Assembly (NCBI RefSeq): GCF_904067545.1
Contig: NZ_LR881183.1
Location: 1,244,277 to 1,308,276, forward strand
Direction of reading: 5' to 3'
Length of the DNA: 64,000 bases
Source of the DNA: Thermococcus camini
GTDB lineage: Archaea > Methanobacteriota_B > Thermococci > Thermococcales > Thermococcaceae
Below, piece by piece: positions 49,939 to 59,158 of the stretch (position 1 is its first letter; every line of letters starts with the position of its first letter). The notes beneath the pieces are model-generated. The model was not told where the DNA came from, did not search any database, and saw only the letters and a program-made list of their open reading frames with translations. The position numbers and the translations under genes are program-made.

Positions 49939-52598
49939 GGATAAGGAGGATAAAGATCAGGAACTTCAGGGCACACGAGATGAGCGAGGTGGAGTTCAGC
50001 GACGGCATAAACCTGCTGATAGGCCAGAACGGAGCAGGCAAAAGCTCGATCCTCGAGGCGATTTTCGCGGCCCTCTACATGGGGCACCCGAGCTTCCCGA
50101 GGGGCTACCTCCAGGCAAACACCCGCGTCGGCTCGACCGGCGGACTGGGATTAACGCTGGAGTTCGAGCACAACGGGAAGAGCTACAGAATCGTCAGGGA
50201 CTCCAAGAAGAGCGAGCTCCTTGAGGACAGGGAGACGATAGCGGAGAAGAGCTCCGACGTGGCGCGCTGGGTCGAGAGGAACGTCTACCCGATCCAGGTA
50301 TTCACCAACGCGCTCTACATAAGGCAGGGCGAGATAGAGGGTATAATCACGAACCGCGAGGTAATGGAAAAGGTCCTGCGCAAGGTCCTGGGCATAGAGG
50401 ACTACGAAAACGCCGAGAGGAACGCGGCGGACGTGATAAGGGAACTCAAGCGGAGGAGGGACTACCTCAGGAAGCTCATCGAGAGAAAGGCCGAGGTGGT
50501 GGAGAACCTCCACGATGCCGAGAAGCGCTTCTCCGAGACGCTGAGGAGGATAAGCGAGCTTAGAGAGCGGGTTGGAGAACTTGAAGGTGCCTTCAGAAAA
50601 GCGGAGGAGGATTACTCGCGCCTCAAGGCCCTGAAGAGCGAGCTTGAGGGGCTGGAGAAGAGGAAGGCGGTTCTTGAGCAGAGGATAGAGGCCGAGAAGG
50701 GCAGAATAGAGGACTATGAAGCCCGGATCGAGGAAGTGAAGAAGGAGATAGGAGAGCTCGAGGATAAGCTCGCACGCCTCGGGGAGCTCGAGCCCCTCGA
50801 AAAGGAGTACCTGAAGCTGAAGTCGCTCCTCTCCCTCAAGGACGAGCTGGCAAAGCTTGAAACTGCTGAAGCAAGACTGGCGGAGAAGAAAAAGGTCCTC
50901 GAGGAGAGGGCCGCCAGGATCGATGAAGTCTCTGCAAAGATAGCGGAGCTCGAAGGGGAAGAAAAGTCCCTCCGCGAGACCTACGAGGAGCTGAAGAGGA
51001 AGAACGGCCTCTACCAGCGCGCCCTCCAGCGGAAGGCCGAGGCGGAGAGGTACCTGAGAGAACTCGAGCGGGCAGGGGTTACCCCCGAGAGCCTGGAAAA
51101 GGAGCTAAAAGCGGTCGAGAACGCCAAGGAGGAGCTTGAGAACCTCCACGAGGAAGTGACGGGGATACGGGAGGAGATAGCGGCTCTCAACGGACTGAAG
51201 GAGAGCCTCATCGAGAACCTCTCGAAGCTGGAAGGTGCCAGGGTCTGCCCGCTGTGCAAGAGGCCCATCGAGGAGCACGACGAGGAGGAGATACGGGCGG
51301 AGTACGACGCCGAGATAACCTCCATCGAGAAGAAGCTGAATAAGCTATCAAAGAAGCTCAAAAAGCTCAACGAACGGGAAATCGAGCTTAAGGGGATTAT
51401 CAGGGGGGAGTCAAAGCTCATAAGGCTGAAGAAGACGGCGGACCTCCTGCGGGAGGCCGAGGAGAAGCTGGCGAAGTACGACCTGGAGGAACTCGAGAAG
51501 GCCGCGGAGGAGTTTGAAAAGGCCAAGGCAAGGCTCATCGAGATAAAGAAGGAGCTGAGGCACCTCAGGGAGGAGTTTGAGGAGCTCGAGAAAGCAAAAG
51601 CCGAGCTGGGGAGGATAGAGAAAAAGCTCCAGGAGATAGGCAGGGAAACGAGGAGGATAATGGAAAGGCTGGAGAACGAGGGCTTCGGCTCGTTCGAGGC
51701 CGTTGAGGAAAGGATGAAGGAGCTCGAGCCAGCCTACCGCGAGTACCTCTCGCTCAAGGACGTCCCGGCTCAGCTTGAGAGGACGAAGAAGAAGCTCTCC
51801 CTCCTGGAGAAGAGGCGCGATGAAAGCGTTGAGGCCCTCAGAAAACTGGAGGGAGAGCTCAAGGAGCTGGGGGCGAAGATGGAAAAGCTCTCGCGGGAGT
51901 TCTCGGAGGAAGCCTACGCAGAGGCAGAGAAGAGGTACATGGCGACCGCGAGGGAACTTGAGAAAGCCAGAATGGAGCTCAAGGGCGCTGAAGAGCTGAG
52001 GGACGAGGTAATGAGGCTCCTCGACGAGCTGAAGGCAAAGAAGAAGGAGATAGAAGGGGCCGAAAAGGAGCTGGAGACCGTCGAGAAGGCCATGGCAGAC
52101 ATGACCGCGTTCAAGGAGAAGGTGGCGAGGCTCAAGGCCGAGGAGGAGCTCAGGGGGCTCGAGGAGGTGCAGAAGCTCGCCGGCGAGACCTTCTCGGAGA
52201 TGACGGAGGGCAAGTACCAGGGGATAAAGCTCAAACGCGAGAAGAAGTTCGGAAAGGAGCGGATAGAGCTGAAGGTGCTCTACGCCGGCAACGAGGTCGG
52301 TCTGGAGTTCCTGAGCGGAGGGGAGAGAATAACGCTTGGTTTAGCGTTCCGCCTGGCGCTCTCTCTCTACAAGGTGGGGAACCTTGAGCTTCTGATCCTG
52401 GACGAACCCACGCCCTTCCTGGATGAGGAGCGCAGGAAGAAGCTCGTGGAGATTATATCGAGCCAGCTGAGGAAGATACCGCAGGTCATAATCGTTTCCC
52501 ACGACGAGGAGCTGAAGGACGCGGCGGACTACGTGATAAGGGTCCTGAACGTCGGCGGCAAGAGCCGCGTGGAGGTGGAGAGCATTGGAGCGTATTAG
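49935..52598 (+). CDS. rad50: Rad50 ATPase
   Basis: Rad50 is the SMC-like ATPase of the Mre11 complex. The 887-residue product begins at a GTG overlapping the mre11 stop by four bases. Walker A 'LIGQNGAGKSSILEAI' is near the N-terminus. Long coiled coils (roughly 175-430 and 450-720) flank the zinc hook 'CPLC' at 438-441. The ABC signature 'FLSGGERITLGLAF' and Walker B 'LLILDEPTPFLDEE', followed by 'VIIVSHDEEL', are close to the C-terminus. Length and layout are standard. Confidence 0.96.
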   Translation: MRIRRIKIRNFRAHEMSEVEFSDGINLLIGQNGAGKSSILEAIFAALYMGHPSFPRGYLQANTRVGSTGGLGLTLEFEHNGKSYRIVRDSKKSELLEDRETIAEKSSDVARWVERNVYPIQVFTNALYIRQGEIEGIITNREVMEKVLRKVLGIEDYENAERNAADVIRELKRRRDYLRKLIERKAEVVENLHDAEKRFSETLRRISELRERVGELEGAFRKAEEDYSRLKALKSELEGLEKRKAVLEQRIEAEKGRIEDYEARIEEVKKEIGELEDKLARLGELEPLEKEYLKLKSLLSLKDELAKLETAEARLAEKKKVLEERAARIDEVSAKIAELEGEEKSLRETYEELKRKNGLYQRALQRKAEAERYLRELERAGVTPESLEKELKAVENAKEELENLHEEVTGIREEIAALNGLKESLIENLSKLEGARVCPLCKRPIEEHDEEEIRAEYDAEITSIEKKLNKLSKKLKKLNEREIELKGIIRGESKLIRLKKTADLLREAEEKLAKYDLEELEKAAEEFEKAKARLIEIKKELRHLREEFEELEKAKAELGRIEKKLQEIGRETRRIMERLENEGFGSFEAVEERMKELEPAYREYLSLKDVPAQLERTKKKLSLLEKRRDESVEALRKLEGELKELGAKMEKLSREFSEEAYAEAEKRYMATARELEKARMELKGAEELRDEVMRLLDELKAKKKEIEGAEKELETVEKAMADMTAFKEKVARLKAEEELRGLEEVQKLAGETFSEMTEGKYQGIKLKREKKFGKERIELKVLYAGNEVGLEFLSGGERITLGLAFRLALSLYKVGNLELLILDEPTPFLDEERRKKLVEIISSQLRKIPQVIIVSHDEELKDAADYVIRVLNVGGKSRVEVESIGAY

Positions 52599-53811
52599 CG
52601 ACGCCCACGTAAGGGCGATGAGGGACTACCTGGAGAACCAGCTGGGGCTCATGGAAGAACTTACCCGGGAGATATCGAAGAGCTATCAGTGGCTGCCCTT
52701 CCCCGAGCCCAAAAGGGCCAGCGTTTACGCCGTTGACGGCAGCAGGATGATGAAGCGCCTCAGCGGGGCGATAATCTATGGCGTTGCCTCGGTCGCCATC
52801 GGGGAGAACCTGTACCACTGGAGCGAAGTCGGCTTCGTGTCGCCGTACAAGCACGTTGACGAGAGGATAAGGATTCACATGGAGCTTCTTGAGAAGCGCA
52901 TAGGTGCCATGGCGTCGGAGATGGGGGCCGAGCTGGTGCTGATGGACGGCACGATAAGCGGCTCGATAATTCGTCCCCCCAGCTATATCGGGAGCAACAC
53001 GGATAAAATGTTCAAGAGGCACAGCGACGAGCTGGTTGCCCTGGCAGATGGCTTTCTAAAGCTCCTGGATGAGAAATGGGAGTTCTGGTTGGAGACGCTT
53101 GAGAGGGACGGCATCATAAACACCCCGACTCTCGTTGCGAGGGGGGATGGCAGGAAGGGAATATTCACGCTGCTCAAGGAAAGGGGCGTCGAGGAGGCCA
53201 AGATAACCCGCTGGGGGGACGATTACGAGGACGTGATAATCCTCCTGGAGTACCTCGAGTTCCTTCACGCCCTCGACAGGCTCCTCGCCGCCAGAACTGC
53301 CGCGATAGCCAAGACATTCTACCGCGACGACATAGTGAGGCAGGTAAGGCCGGGCACCCCAATGCTCGACGTCCCTGTTCTGGACATGATTTCAAAGGAG
53401 GCAGGCTACGTGCCGTTCAGGTACTCGAGGGAGGAGAAGAGGAAGTTCCCGGATGTCGTTGAGAAACTTATGGACATGGGGCACTTCGGGAACCTCATGA
53501 GGCTCCTCGACAAGACCAAAGACGGCTACAGAGTAAAGGTGCGGCCCTTCTACGTCCGCTTCGTGGACGGCGGCGTCATATACCTTCTGGAGGTACCCGG
53601 TGAGAGCGAGCGAGATGCCCTCGAAACACTTTCGATGATGCTCTCCGTCGCAGAGGATGAATACGTCATCCCGCTGGAGTACGCCCACCATTCCGTTGTC
53701 ATCAAAAAGCAGGAGTTCGACGCATACGTGAGCGCAGTGCTGAGCGCGCTGGTTGGAGAAGACGAGAGGTTCCTCAGCTTTCTGCGCTACGGGAGAGAGC
53801 CGCTGGAGTGA
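52585..53811 (+). CDS. nurA: NurA nuclease
   Basis: NurA is the dimeric 5'-3' nuclease that binds the HerA hexamer. A TTG start at 52585, after GGAGGTGGAGAG, overlaps rad50 by 14 bases and gives 408 residues. The RNase-H-like core has 'VYAVDGSRMMKRLSGAIIYG' with the first catalytic Asp and 'LVLMDGTISGS' with the second. The C-terminal part contains 'HFGNLMRLLDKTKDGYRVKV' and 'VIPLEYAHHSVVIKKQEFDA'. It completes the resection operon. The 74 bases after it hold no gene. Confidence 0.94.
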   Translation: MERISDAHVRAMRDYLENQLGLMEELTREISKSYQWLPFPEPKRASVYAVDGSRMMKRLSGAIIYGVASVAIGENLYHWSEVGFVSPYKHVDERIRIHMELLEKRIGAMASEMGAELVLMDGTISGSIIRPPSYIGSNTDKMFKRHSDELVALADGFLKLLDEKWEFWLETLERDGIINTPTLVARGDGRKGIFTLLKERGVEEAKITRWGDDYEDVIILLEYLEFLHALDRLLAARTAAIAKTFYRDDIVRQVRPGTPMLDVPVLDMISKEAGYVPFRYSREEKRKFPDVVEKLMDMGHFGNLMRLLDKTKDGYRVKVRPFYVRFVDGGVIYLLEVPGESERDALETLSMMLSVAEDEYVIPLEYAHHSVVIKKQEFDAYVSAVLSALVGEDERFLSFLRYGREPLE

Positions 53812-53885
53812 GCTCAGGGTGGCCAGTCCACCACATTCAGCAGGTTAGGCATTACTATGGGAATGAAAGGAGAAAGGGTGCGCGC

Positions 53886-54887
53886 TCACTCAAACCCCGG
53901 CTTCCTGACCTTCACAACTTCTTTATTGACCAGCGTCGGCGGAACCTCCCCATTCTTGAAGGCTATCAAATTCCTCGCCACGAGCTCGGCCATGCCCTCC
54001 CTCGCGCCATAGGTCGCGCTGCCTATGTGCGGTGCCAAAACAACGTTGTCGAAGCTGAAGAGCTCTTCGTTGTAGTAGGGCTCCTCCTCGTAGACGTCCA
54101 GACCGGCCCCGGCGATCCAGCCCTCCTTTAAAGCTTTGACGAGCGCCTCTGTATCAACGACTTTTCCCCTGGCGATGTTTACCAGTATTGCCGTTTTCCT
54201 CATGAGCTTAAGCTCCCGTTCGCCTATCATGCGGTAAGTTTCCTTCGTCAGGGGGACTGCCAAAACCACGAAGTCGCTCTCCCTGAGAAGCTCATCCAAT
54301 GGCCTGAACTCAGCGCCGAGCTCCTTTTCAACTTCTGGCTTCCTGCCCCTTGAGTAGTAGAGGATTCTCATGCCGAAGCCCCTGGCTCTTTTCGCCACTG
54401 CCTGACCGATTCTGCCGAAGCCGACTATACCAATCGTCTTGCCATAGACGTCGTACCCCAGGAGCATGAGCGGGTGCCAGGCTATTCCTTCCCTCTTCCA
54501 CTCGCCGGAGCGTGTGAACCTGTCCGCCTCGATGAGCCTTCTTGCGGTGGCAAGCAGAAGGGTCCAAGCGAAGTCCGCCGTTGCATCGGTGAGGACGTCG
54601 GGGGTGTTCGTGACGTAGATTCCCCTCCTCGTTGCCTCTTCGACGTCTATGTTGTCGTAGCCGACCGCGTAGTTGGCCACGATCCTGAGCTTTGGAGCGG
54701 CATCGAAGATTTCTTTATCAATCCGCTCGCTGAGCATGGTAACGAGTGCATCAACCTCACGAACCTTCTGGAGCAGGACTTCCCTCGGAATCTCGTGTTC
54801 ACTATCCCAGACCTCGACCTGGAAGTGCTCCCTGAGAAGCTCAATTCCGTTCTCAGGAATGGCACGGGTGATGAAGACCTTCGGCAT
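53886..54887 (-). CDS. gyaR: Glyoxylate reductase (D-2-hydroxyacid dehydrogenase)
   Basis: GyaR reduces glyoxylate, and often hydroxypyruvate, with NAD(P)H. The start at ATG 54887 follows GGAGGTGGGATTGTG. The 333-residue sequence follows the Thermococcales GyaR pattern throughout: '[17 protein letters not shown]', nucleotide motif '[13 protein letters not shown]', and the catalytic Arg ('[13 protein letters not shown]'), Glu ('GLDVYEEEP') and His ('[11 protein letters not shown]'). It is divergent from the methyltransferase gene; start codons are 65 bases apart. Confidence 0.94.
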   Translation of the reverse strand: MPKVFITRAIPENGIELLREHFQVEVWDSEHEIPREVLLQKVREVDALVTMLSERIDKEIFDAAPKLRIVANYAVGYDNIDVEEATRRGIYVTNTPDVLTDATADFAWTLLLATARRLIEADRFTRSGEWKREGIAWHPLMLLGYDVYGKTIGIVGFGRIGQAVAKRARGFGMRILYYSRGRKPEVEKELGAEFRPLDELLRESDFVVLAVPLTKETYRMIGERELKLMRKTAILVNIARGKVVDTEALVKALKEGWIAGAGLDVYEEEPYYNEELFSFDNVVLAPHIGSATYGAREGMAELVARNLIAFKNGEVPPTLVNKEVVKVRKPGFE

Positions 54888-54921
54888 CACAATCCCACCT
54901 CCGCCTCAAAACTCAGCGAGG

Positions 54922-54930
54922 GATATAAAA
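54922..54930 (+). promoter_or_regulatory. TATA box for a probably leaderless transcript
   Basis: GATATAAAA lies 23-31 bases before the ATG at 54953, which places transcription start at or next to the start codon. The absence of a normal ribosome-binding site fits a leaderless mRNA. Confidence 0.55.
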
Positions 54931-54952
54931 ACCCTGATGGCGAGTCCCGAAC

Positions 54953-56212
54953 ATGCGCATCGGGGGAGAGATAAAGGAACTCAGCACCGATGGCCTTGGT
55001 GTGCTGAAGAAGGACAAAGGGGTCGTTTATGTGCCCTTTGCATATCCTGGCGACGTGGTGAGTGTGAATAAAACCCGGAGGCGCTTCGGCAGACTTCTTG
55101 CAAAGGATTTTGAGCTCATCGAACCCTCGCCACTCAGGGGGAGGGCGAGATGTCCCCACTTTGGGAGATGCGGCGGCTGCCTCTGGCAGGGATTAAGATA
55201 TAAGGAGCAGCTCCGCCTGAAGGCGCGGCTCTTCGAGAGGATAACGGGGATAGCGGCAGAGATTAAAGGTTCGCCCAAAATCTGGGGCTTCAGAAACGTG
55301 AGCAACTTCATTGTGACCACTTCCGGAATCGGCCTGAAGGAGTACGGAAATCCCCTTAGAGCTGTCAATCTCCGCGAGTGCTCGGTTTTCTCCAGGAGAA
55401 CGTCCGAGCACCTGCGCGCCCTGAGGGCTTTTCTGGCCGAGACCGGCATGAGGCCCTGGGACTTGAAGAGGAAAGCCGGCGACGTCCACTATCTTCAGGT
55501 CAGGGAGGGCAAGTTCACTGGCGAGGTTATGGTGAACCTCATCGCCCACGTCGAGCCGTCCCCCAAGGCTGTCGAGGCTTTCAATGACTACTTCCGGGCG
55601 GATTCCCTCTACTGGAGCGTTAAGAGGGACGAGCGGGACGATCCGAGGGGAGAGCCAAGACTTACAAGTGGAGAGCCCTTCATACGCGAGAGGATCGGGG
55701 ACGTTACATACCTCATTCACCCCAACAGCTTCTTCCAGACCAACAGCTACGCCTTAGAATTGCTCCTCAGGGCGGTTGAGGGCTTCACCGATGGCGAAAA
55801 AGTCCTCGACCTCTACTCCGGAGTCGGAACATTCGGCGTCTGGCTGGCTAAGAGGGGTTTCGAGGTTGAGGGGATTGAGATAAACCCCTTCGCGGTGGAG
55901 ATGGCAATGAAAAACGCCGAGCTGAACGGCGTTAGCACCACTTTCCGTGTCGGCAGGGCGGAGGAGGCCCGGATTGGGGACTACGACACGGTGGTAGTTG
56001 ATCCGCCGAGGAAGGGGCTGAAGGAAGCCGGAGAGCTGCTCGTCAGGAGCGGAGTTGAGAGGCTCCTTTACGTCTCCTGCAATCCCAGAGCGTTTAAACT
56101 CGACTACGAGAACCACCTGGGGAAGGCTTACAGGATTGAGGGGGCAGTTTTGGTTGACATGTTTCCGCATACACCGCACGTTGAGGCCGTGGTGGGGCTC
56201 GTTAGACGCTAA
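54953..56212 (+). CDS. RNA m5U methyltransferase (RlmD/TrmA family)
   Basis: This 419-residue SAM enzyme begins with a TRAM RNA-binding domain (~1-55). Four cysteines for a [4Fe-4S] cluster follow: Cys67, Cys73, Cys76 ('RCPHFGRCGGC') and Cys143. The Rossmann domain has 'VLDLYSGVGTFGVWLAKRGF', 'TVVVDPPRKGLKEAG' and the catalytic Cys in 'LLYVSCNPRAFKLDY'. Pyrococcus has two such paralogues, one making m5U54 in tRNA and another tested on rRNA; the sequence alone does not say which this is. Thermococcales probably gained the family from bacteria. Confidence 0.88.
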   Translation: MRIGGEIKELSTDGLGVLKKDKGVVYVPFAYPGDVVSVNKTRRRFGRLLAKDFELIEPSPLRGRARCPHFGRCGGCLWQGLRYKEQLRLKARLFERITGIAAEIKGSPKIWGFRNVSNFIVTTSGIGLKEYGNPLRAVNLRECSVFSRRTSEHLRALRAFLAETGMRPWDLKRKAGDVHYLQVREGKFTGEVMVNLIAHVEPSPKAVEAFNDYFRADSLYWSVKRDERDDPRGEPRLTSGEPFIRERIGDVTYLIHPNSFFQTNSYALELLLRAVEGFTDGEKVLDLYSGVGTFGVWLAKRGFEVEGIEINPFAVEMAMKNAELNGVSTTFRVGRAEEARIGDYDTVVVDPPRKGLKEAGELLVRSGVERLLYVSCNPRAFKLDYENHLGKAYRIEGAVLVDMFPHTPHVEAVVGLVRR

Positions 56213-56252
56213 GTTTTTAAATCCCTCTTGTTACTCATGTTGGTGGGATTAA

Positions 56253-57041
56253 ATGGTTTTTGACAGAAGGAAAAAATTAAAATTCATAGGTGGAATCCAC
56301 CACGGGAGTCACCTCGATACGGTCTGCAGCTCCCAGAAGAAGGGGCTGGAGCTAATAGAGGACGCAATCCTTGGGAAGTATCCCTCCAGGAGCGTCAAGT
56401 TTGAAAAGAAAAAGCTTCTTGGAAAGGAAAAGCTCTCTTATGAGATCGTAGATGTCCCTTTGGCAAATGGGCTTTCCCTCAGGGTTGTGAAGCGTGAGGA
56501 AGAGCCGGTGACCGCTTTCCCGGTTCTCGAAGGAATAGAAACCAAGTTTGAGATCGAGGAAGTCCTTGAGTGGAAAAAGTGGCCCGAAGCCAATATCTCT
56601 GGAGCTGTCCTGAACGAGTACGCTCCAGGCGTTGTTTTTTACGCAACTGATTACATAGAGAGAAAAGAAACCTACCTGAACTCGGAGAAGCTAAACGTCA
56701 GGCTGGCCTTTCTCGTGTACACCGGGACAACTGAGGAGTTACGGAGAGAAACCACGAATCTACCGGATGGCGGAGAGGTTGTAATTGACCTCAACGAGGC
56801 CGAGATACTCCTTCCGGCCACTGTGAGCGTTGGCAATGCCTTCATAGACGACTACGTCATGACGGCCCACGTCCTTGAGGTTGACGAAGTCTCAACACCA
56901 TGTGGCAGTGGCTACCTCATGCTCCTCAGCAACGAGCCCATCGGAAAGGTCAGGGCCTTTGCGCTGAAGGAGAACCTGAGTGGAGAAATCGAGAAAGGCG
57001 CGAGCTTGAAGCTCGCTGGATGGCTTCAGGGCAAGCTTTAA
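56253..57041 (+). CDS. Hypothetical protein (262 aa)
   Basis: No family is recognised. ATG 56253 follows GGTGGGATTAA and a TATA-like TTTTTAAATC lies about 35-45 bases upstream. The product is soluble and predicted beta-rich, with alternating strands ('LNVRLAFLVYTGTTEELRRE', 'GGEVVIDLNEAEILLPATVS', 'DDYVMTAHVLEVDEVSTPCG'). It has two Cys and no transmembrane segment. The N-terminus contains 'FIGGIHHGSHLDTVCSSQKK', with His and Cys residues that could bind metal. It is convergent with the zinc-ribbon gene, with an 8-base gap. Confidence 0.7.
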   Translation: MVFDRRKKLKFIGGIHHGSHLDTVCSSQKKGLELIEDAILGKYPSRSVKFEKKKLLGKEKLSYEIVDVPLANGLSLRVVKREEEPVTAFPVLEGIETKFEIEEVLEWKKWPEANISGAVLNEYAPGVVFYATDYIERKETYLNSEKLNVRLAFLVYTGTTEELRRETTNLPDGGEVVIDLNEAEILLPATVSVGNAFIDDYVMTAHVLEVDEVSTPCGSGYLMLLSNEPIGKVRAFALKENLSGEIEKGASLKLAGWLQGKL

Positions 57042-57049
57042 TTTTGCTT

Positions 57050-57226
57050 TTAATCGAAGTCCCATATCGTCCTGCCCTTGTAGAAGAGCATGACGTAGCC
57101 ACAGTTCCTGCAGATTACTATCTTGACGTTGTGCGCGGTGAAACCCCACTTGCTGTCGAGTTTCCCATCCTCCATCTGAAAATCGGTTCCTCCGCACAGG
57201 GGACACTTCAGCCTTTGCCTCTCCAC
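57050..57226 (-). CDS. Small zinc-ribbon protein
   Basis: GTG 57226 is preferred because GGTGAGCACC stands directly before it; GTG at 57238 is the alternative. The 58-residue product starts 'MERQRLKCPLCGGTDF' and continues 'HNVKIVICRNCGYVMLFYKG', giving two C-x2-C knuckles 30-odd residues apart. These small nucleic-acid-binding-type zinc ribbons are common in archaea, and the precise role is unknown. Confidence 0.75.
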   Translation of the reverse strand: MERQRLKCPLCGGTDFQMEDGKLDSKWGFTAHNVKIVICRNCGYVMLFYKGRTIWDFD

Positions 57227-57269
57227 GGTGCTCACCACTAAGAGTTGGAAGAAGGAGATAAAAACTAAC

Positions 57270-59063
57270 TCAAACCGCCTTCCAGAACGGGTCCTGCTGT
57301 GCTTTGACCTTGGCGGTCATCTTTAGGGCCCTTATGTCCGTCTCGTCCAGTTCGTTCTTGAGCTGCTTGGCGAGGATTATTACATCGTTCTTGCTCAGGT
57401 CAACGTAGAGCGTCTCTCCCGGGTGGATGTGCCTGCCGACGATGGCCCCTTCGATGGCTATCGCCACAGCGTCGCCCTTCTTGGCCTCCTGGACGAAGTC
57501 GTTCTTGTTCTTGATGGACTTGATGACTCCAACCTTCTGGCCGTTCTGCTTGATGAGTGCCACTCCGGGCCTTATGCGGCCCTCCACGACCTCGACGCCC
57601 ACTATCGCAGGGTGGCTCCTCCTGAAGACGTACCTCTCGTCCGGGTAGAGCCTTATGACGCCTGGGAAGGTGACCTTGCTGAGGAGTTCGCGCTTCTTCT
57701 TCTCCTCCTCCGCCCTGATCCACTCCTCGTAGTCCTCGATGAGCTTGTAGATGATGTTGCCGGTGAATATCGGAATACTCCTGGCCTTGGCGACCTCTTC
57801 GGCGTCCTCGTTCACCCTAACGTTGAAGCCCAGAACGACGCCGTACTTCTCTTCCTCCTCGCGGACGCTCAAAGCCTCCATTACGTCGGTCTTGCTGATG
57901 TTCCCAACGTCGGCCTTCCTTATCGGTATGCCCTTCTCGTTGAGCTCCTTGCTGAGGGCCTCAAGGCTTCCCAGGGTATCGGCCTTGACTATGACACCGA
58001 CTTTGCCAGTGCTTATGACGACGCTCTGTATCTGGCTCAGAATCTCCTGCCTGGCCTTCTCGACTTCTTCCTCCGAGCGGGCCGCTATAACCGGCGAGCC
58101 GGCTAAAGCCTCCTCAAGTCCGGGGGCGGCTATCTTTATACCCGCGGCAGCTGCCACCTCGTCAACCTGGTCGAAGCGGAACCTCGGGTCGCGTATCTCA
58201 TCGAGGGGCTTCGGCTTGAGGAGCGCGCGGATTTTCGTCACTATCGCCTTGTCCTTGCCGCCAACCACTATCGTGTCGTCCTTGTGGAGCGTTCCGTCGT
58301 AGATTATGACATCTATCGTTGTTCCGAGGCCGAGTTCCTCCCTAACCTCAAGGATTGTGCCGCGCGCCGGCCCTTCAACTTCAATCTTGAGCTTCTCCTC
58401 AAGGTACTTCTGGCTCAGGCCGGCTATGAGGACGAGCAGCTCGGGAACGCCTATGCCGTACTTGGCGGAGATTGGAACTATCGCAAGCTCTCTCGTAAAG
58501 TCCTGGACGCGGTCAAAGCGGTTTGCCTGGAATCCCATCTCGTAGAACTTGCCTATCAGCTCCCAGAGCTTGGTTTCAAGCTCTTGCTGGGCCCTCTGAT
58601 CCTGCTTCTTGATGTTGACGAGGAACGGCTCGTCCTCCTCCACCTTCCAGCCCTTTATCCTGTCTATCTTGTTTGCCGCAACTATGAACGGCGTTCTGTT
58701 CCTCCTGAGGATTTCAATGCTCTCTATCGTCTGCGGCTGGAAGCCCTCGTTGATGTCCACGATGAGGACGGCCAGGTCGGCCAGGCTTCCTCCCCTCGCG
58801 CGCAGACTCGTAAAGGCCTCGTGGCCGGGAGTGTCGATGAATAGTAAACCGGGGAGCCTTATCTCGCCCTTCCAGAGCTGGATGAGCGGACCGGCGAGCT
58901 GCTTTATGGTGTCAATGGGAACCTCCGTCGCGCCTATGTGCTGGGTTATCCCACCGGCCTCTTTACTTGCAACATTAGTATTTCTTATCCTGTCAAGCAA
59001 AGTAGTTTTGCCGTGGTCAACATGTCCGAGAACAGCTATGATCGGCTGCCTAATCTTCTTCAT
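57270..59063 (-). CDS. infB: Translation initiation factor aIF5B (IF2 homologue)
   Basis: aIF5B is the GTPase that promotes ribosomal subunit joining. ATG 59063 follows GGGTGAGGGAT. The 597-residue protein has G1 'GHVDHGKT' (13-20), G2 'GGITQHIGAT', G3 'DTPGHE', G4 'NKID', then domain II ('RGTILEVREELGLGTTIDVI'), the alpha/beta/alpha domain III and the C-terminal beta barrel. Many Thermococcales infB genes carry an intein in the GTP-binding region; here the G1 motif is uninterrupted. It is divergent from the membrane-protein gene at 59159 and normally belongs to the rpl7ae operon. Confidence 0.96.
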   Translation of the reverse strand: MKKIRQPIIAVLGHVDHGKTTLLDRIRNTNVASKEAGGITQHIGATEVPIDTIKQLAGPLIQLWKGEIRLPGLLFIDTPGHEAFTSLRARGGSLADLAVLIVDINEGFQPQTIESIEILRRNRTPFIVAANKIDRIKGWKVEEDEPFLVNIKKQDQRAQQELETKLWELIGKFYEMGFQANRFDRVQDFTRELAIVPISAKYGIGVPELLVLIAGLSQKYLEEKLKIEVEGPARGTILEVREELGLGTTIDVIIYDGTLHKDDTIVVGGKDKAIVTKIRALLKPKPLDEIRDPRFRFDQVDEVAAAAGIKIAAPGLEEALAGSPVIAARSEEEVEKARQEILSQIQSVVISTGKVGVIVKADTLGSLEALSKELNEKGIPIRKADVGNISKTDVMEALSVREEEEKYGVVLGFNVRVNEDAEEVAKARSIPIFTGNIIYKLIEDYEEWIRAEEEKKKRELLSKVTFPGVIRLYPDERYVFRRSHPAIVGVEVVEGRIRPGVALIKQNGQKVGVIKSIKNKNDFVQEAKKGDAVAIAIEGAIVGRHIHPGETLYVDLSKNDVIILAKQLKNELDETDIRALKMTAKVKAQQDPFWKAV

Positions 59064-59158
59064 ATCCCTCACCCCTGAGCTTAACTCCGGCGTGGCCTTT
59101 TAAAGGTTCGCCGGCGGAAGGATTAAAAACTTCACTCGTAAGTTTGCACGGTGGTGGA

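Noticed and set aside
57423-58106. 227-codon plus-strand frame opposite infB
   Set aside because: Shadow of a strongly conserved GTPase gene in GC-rich sequence.
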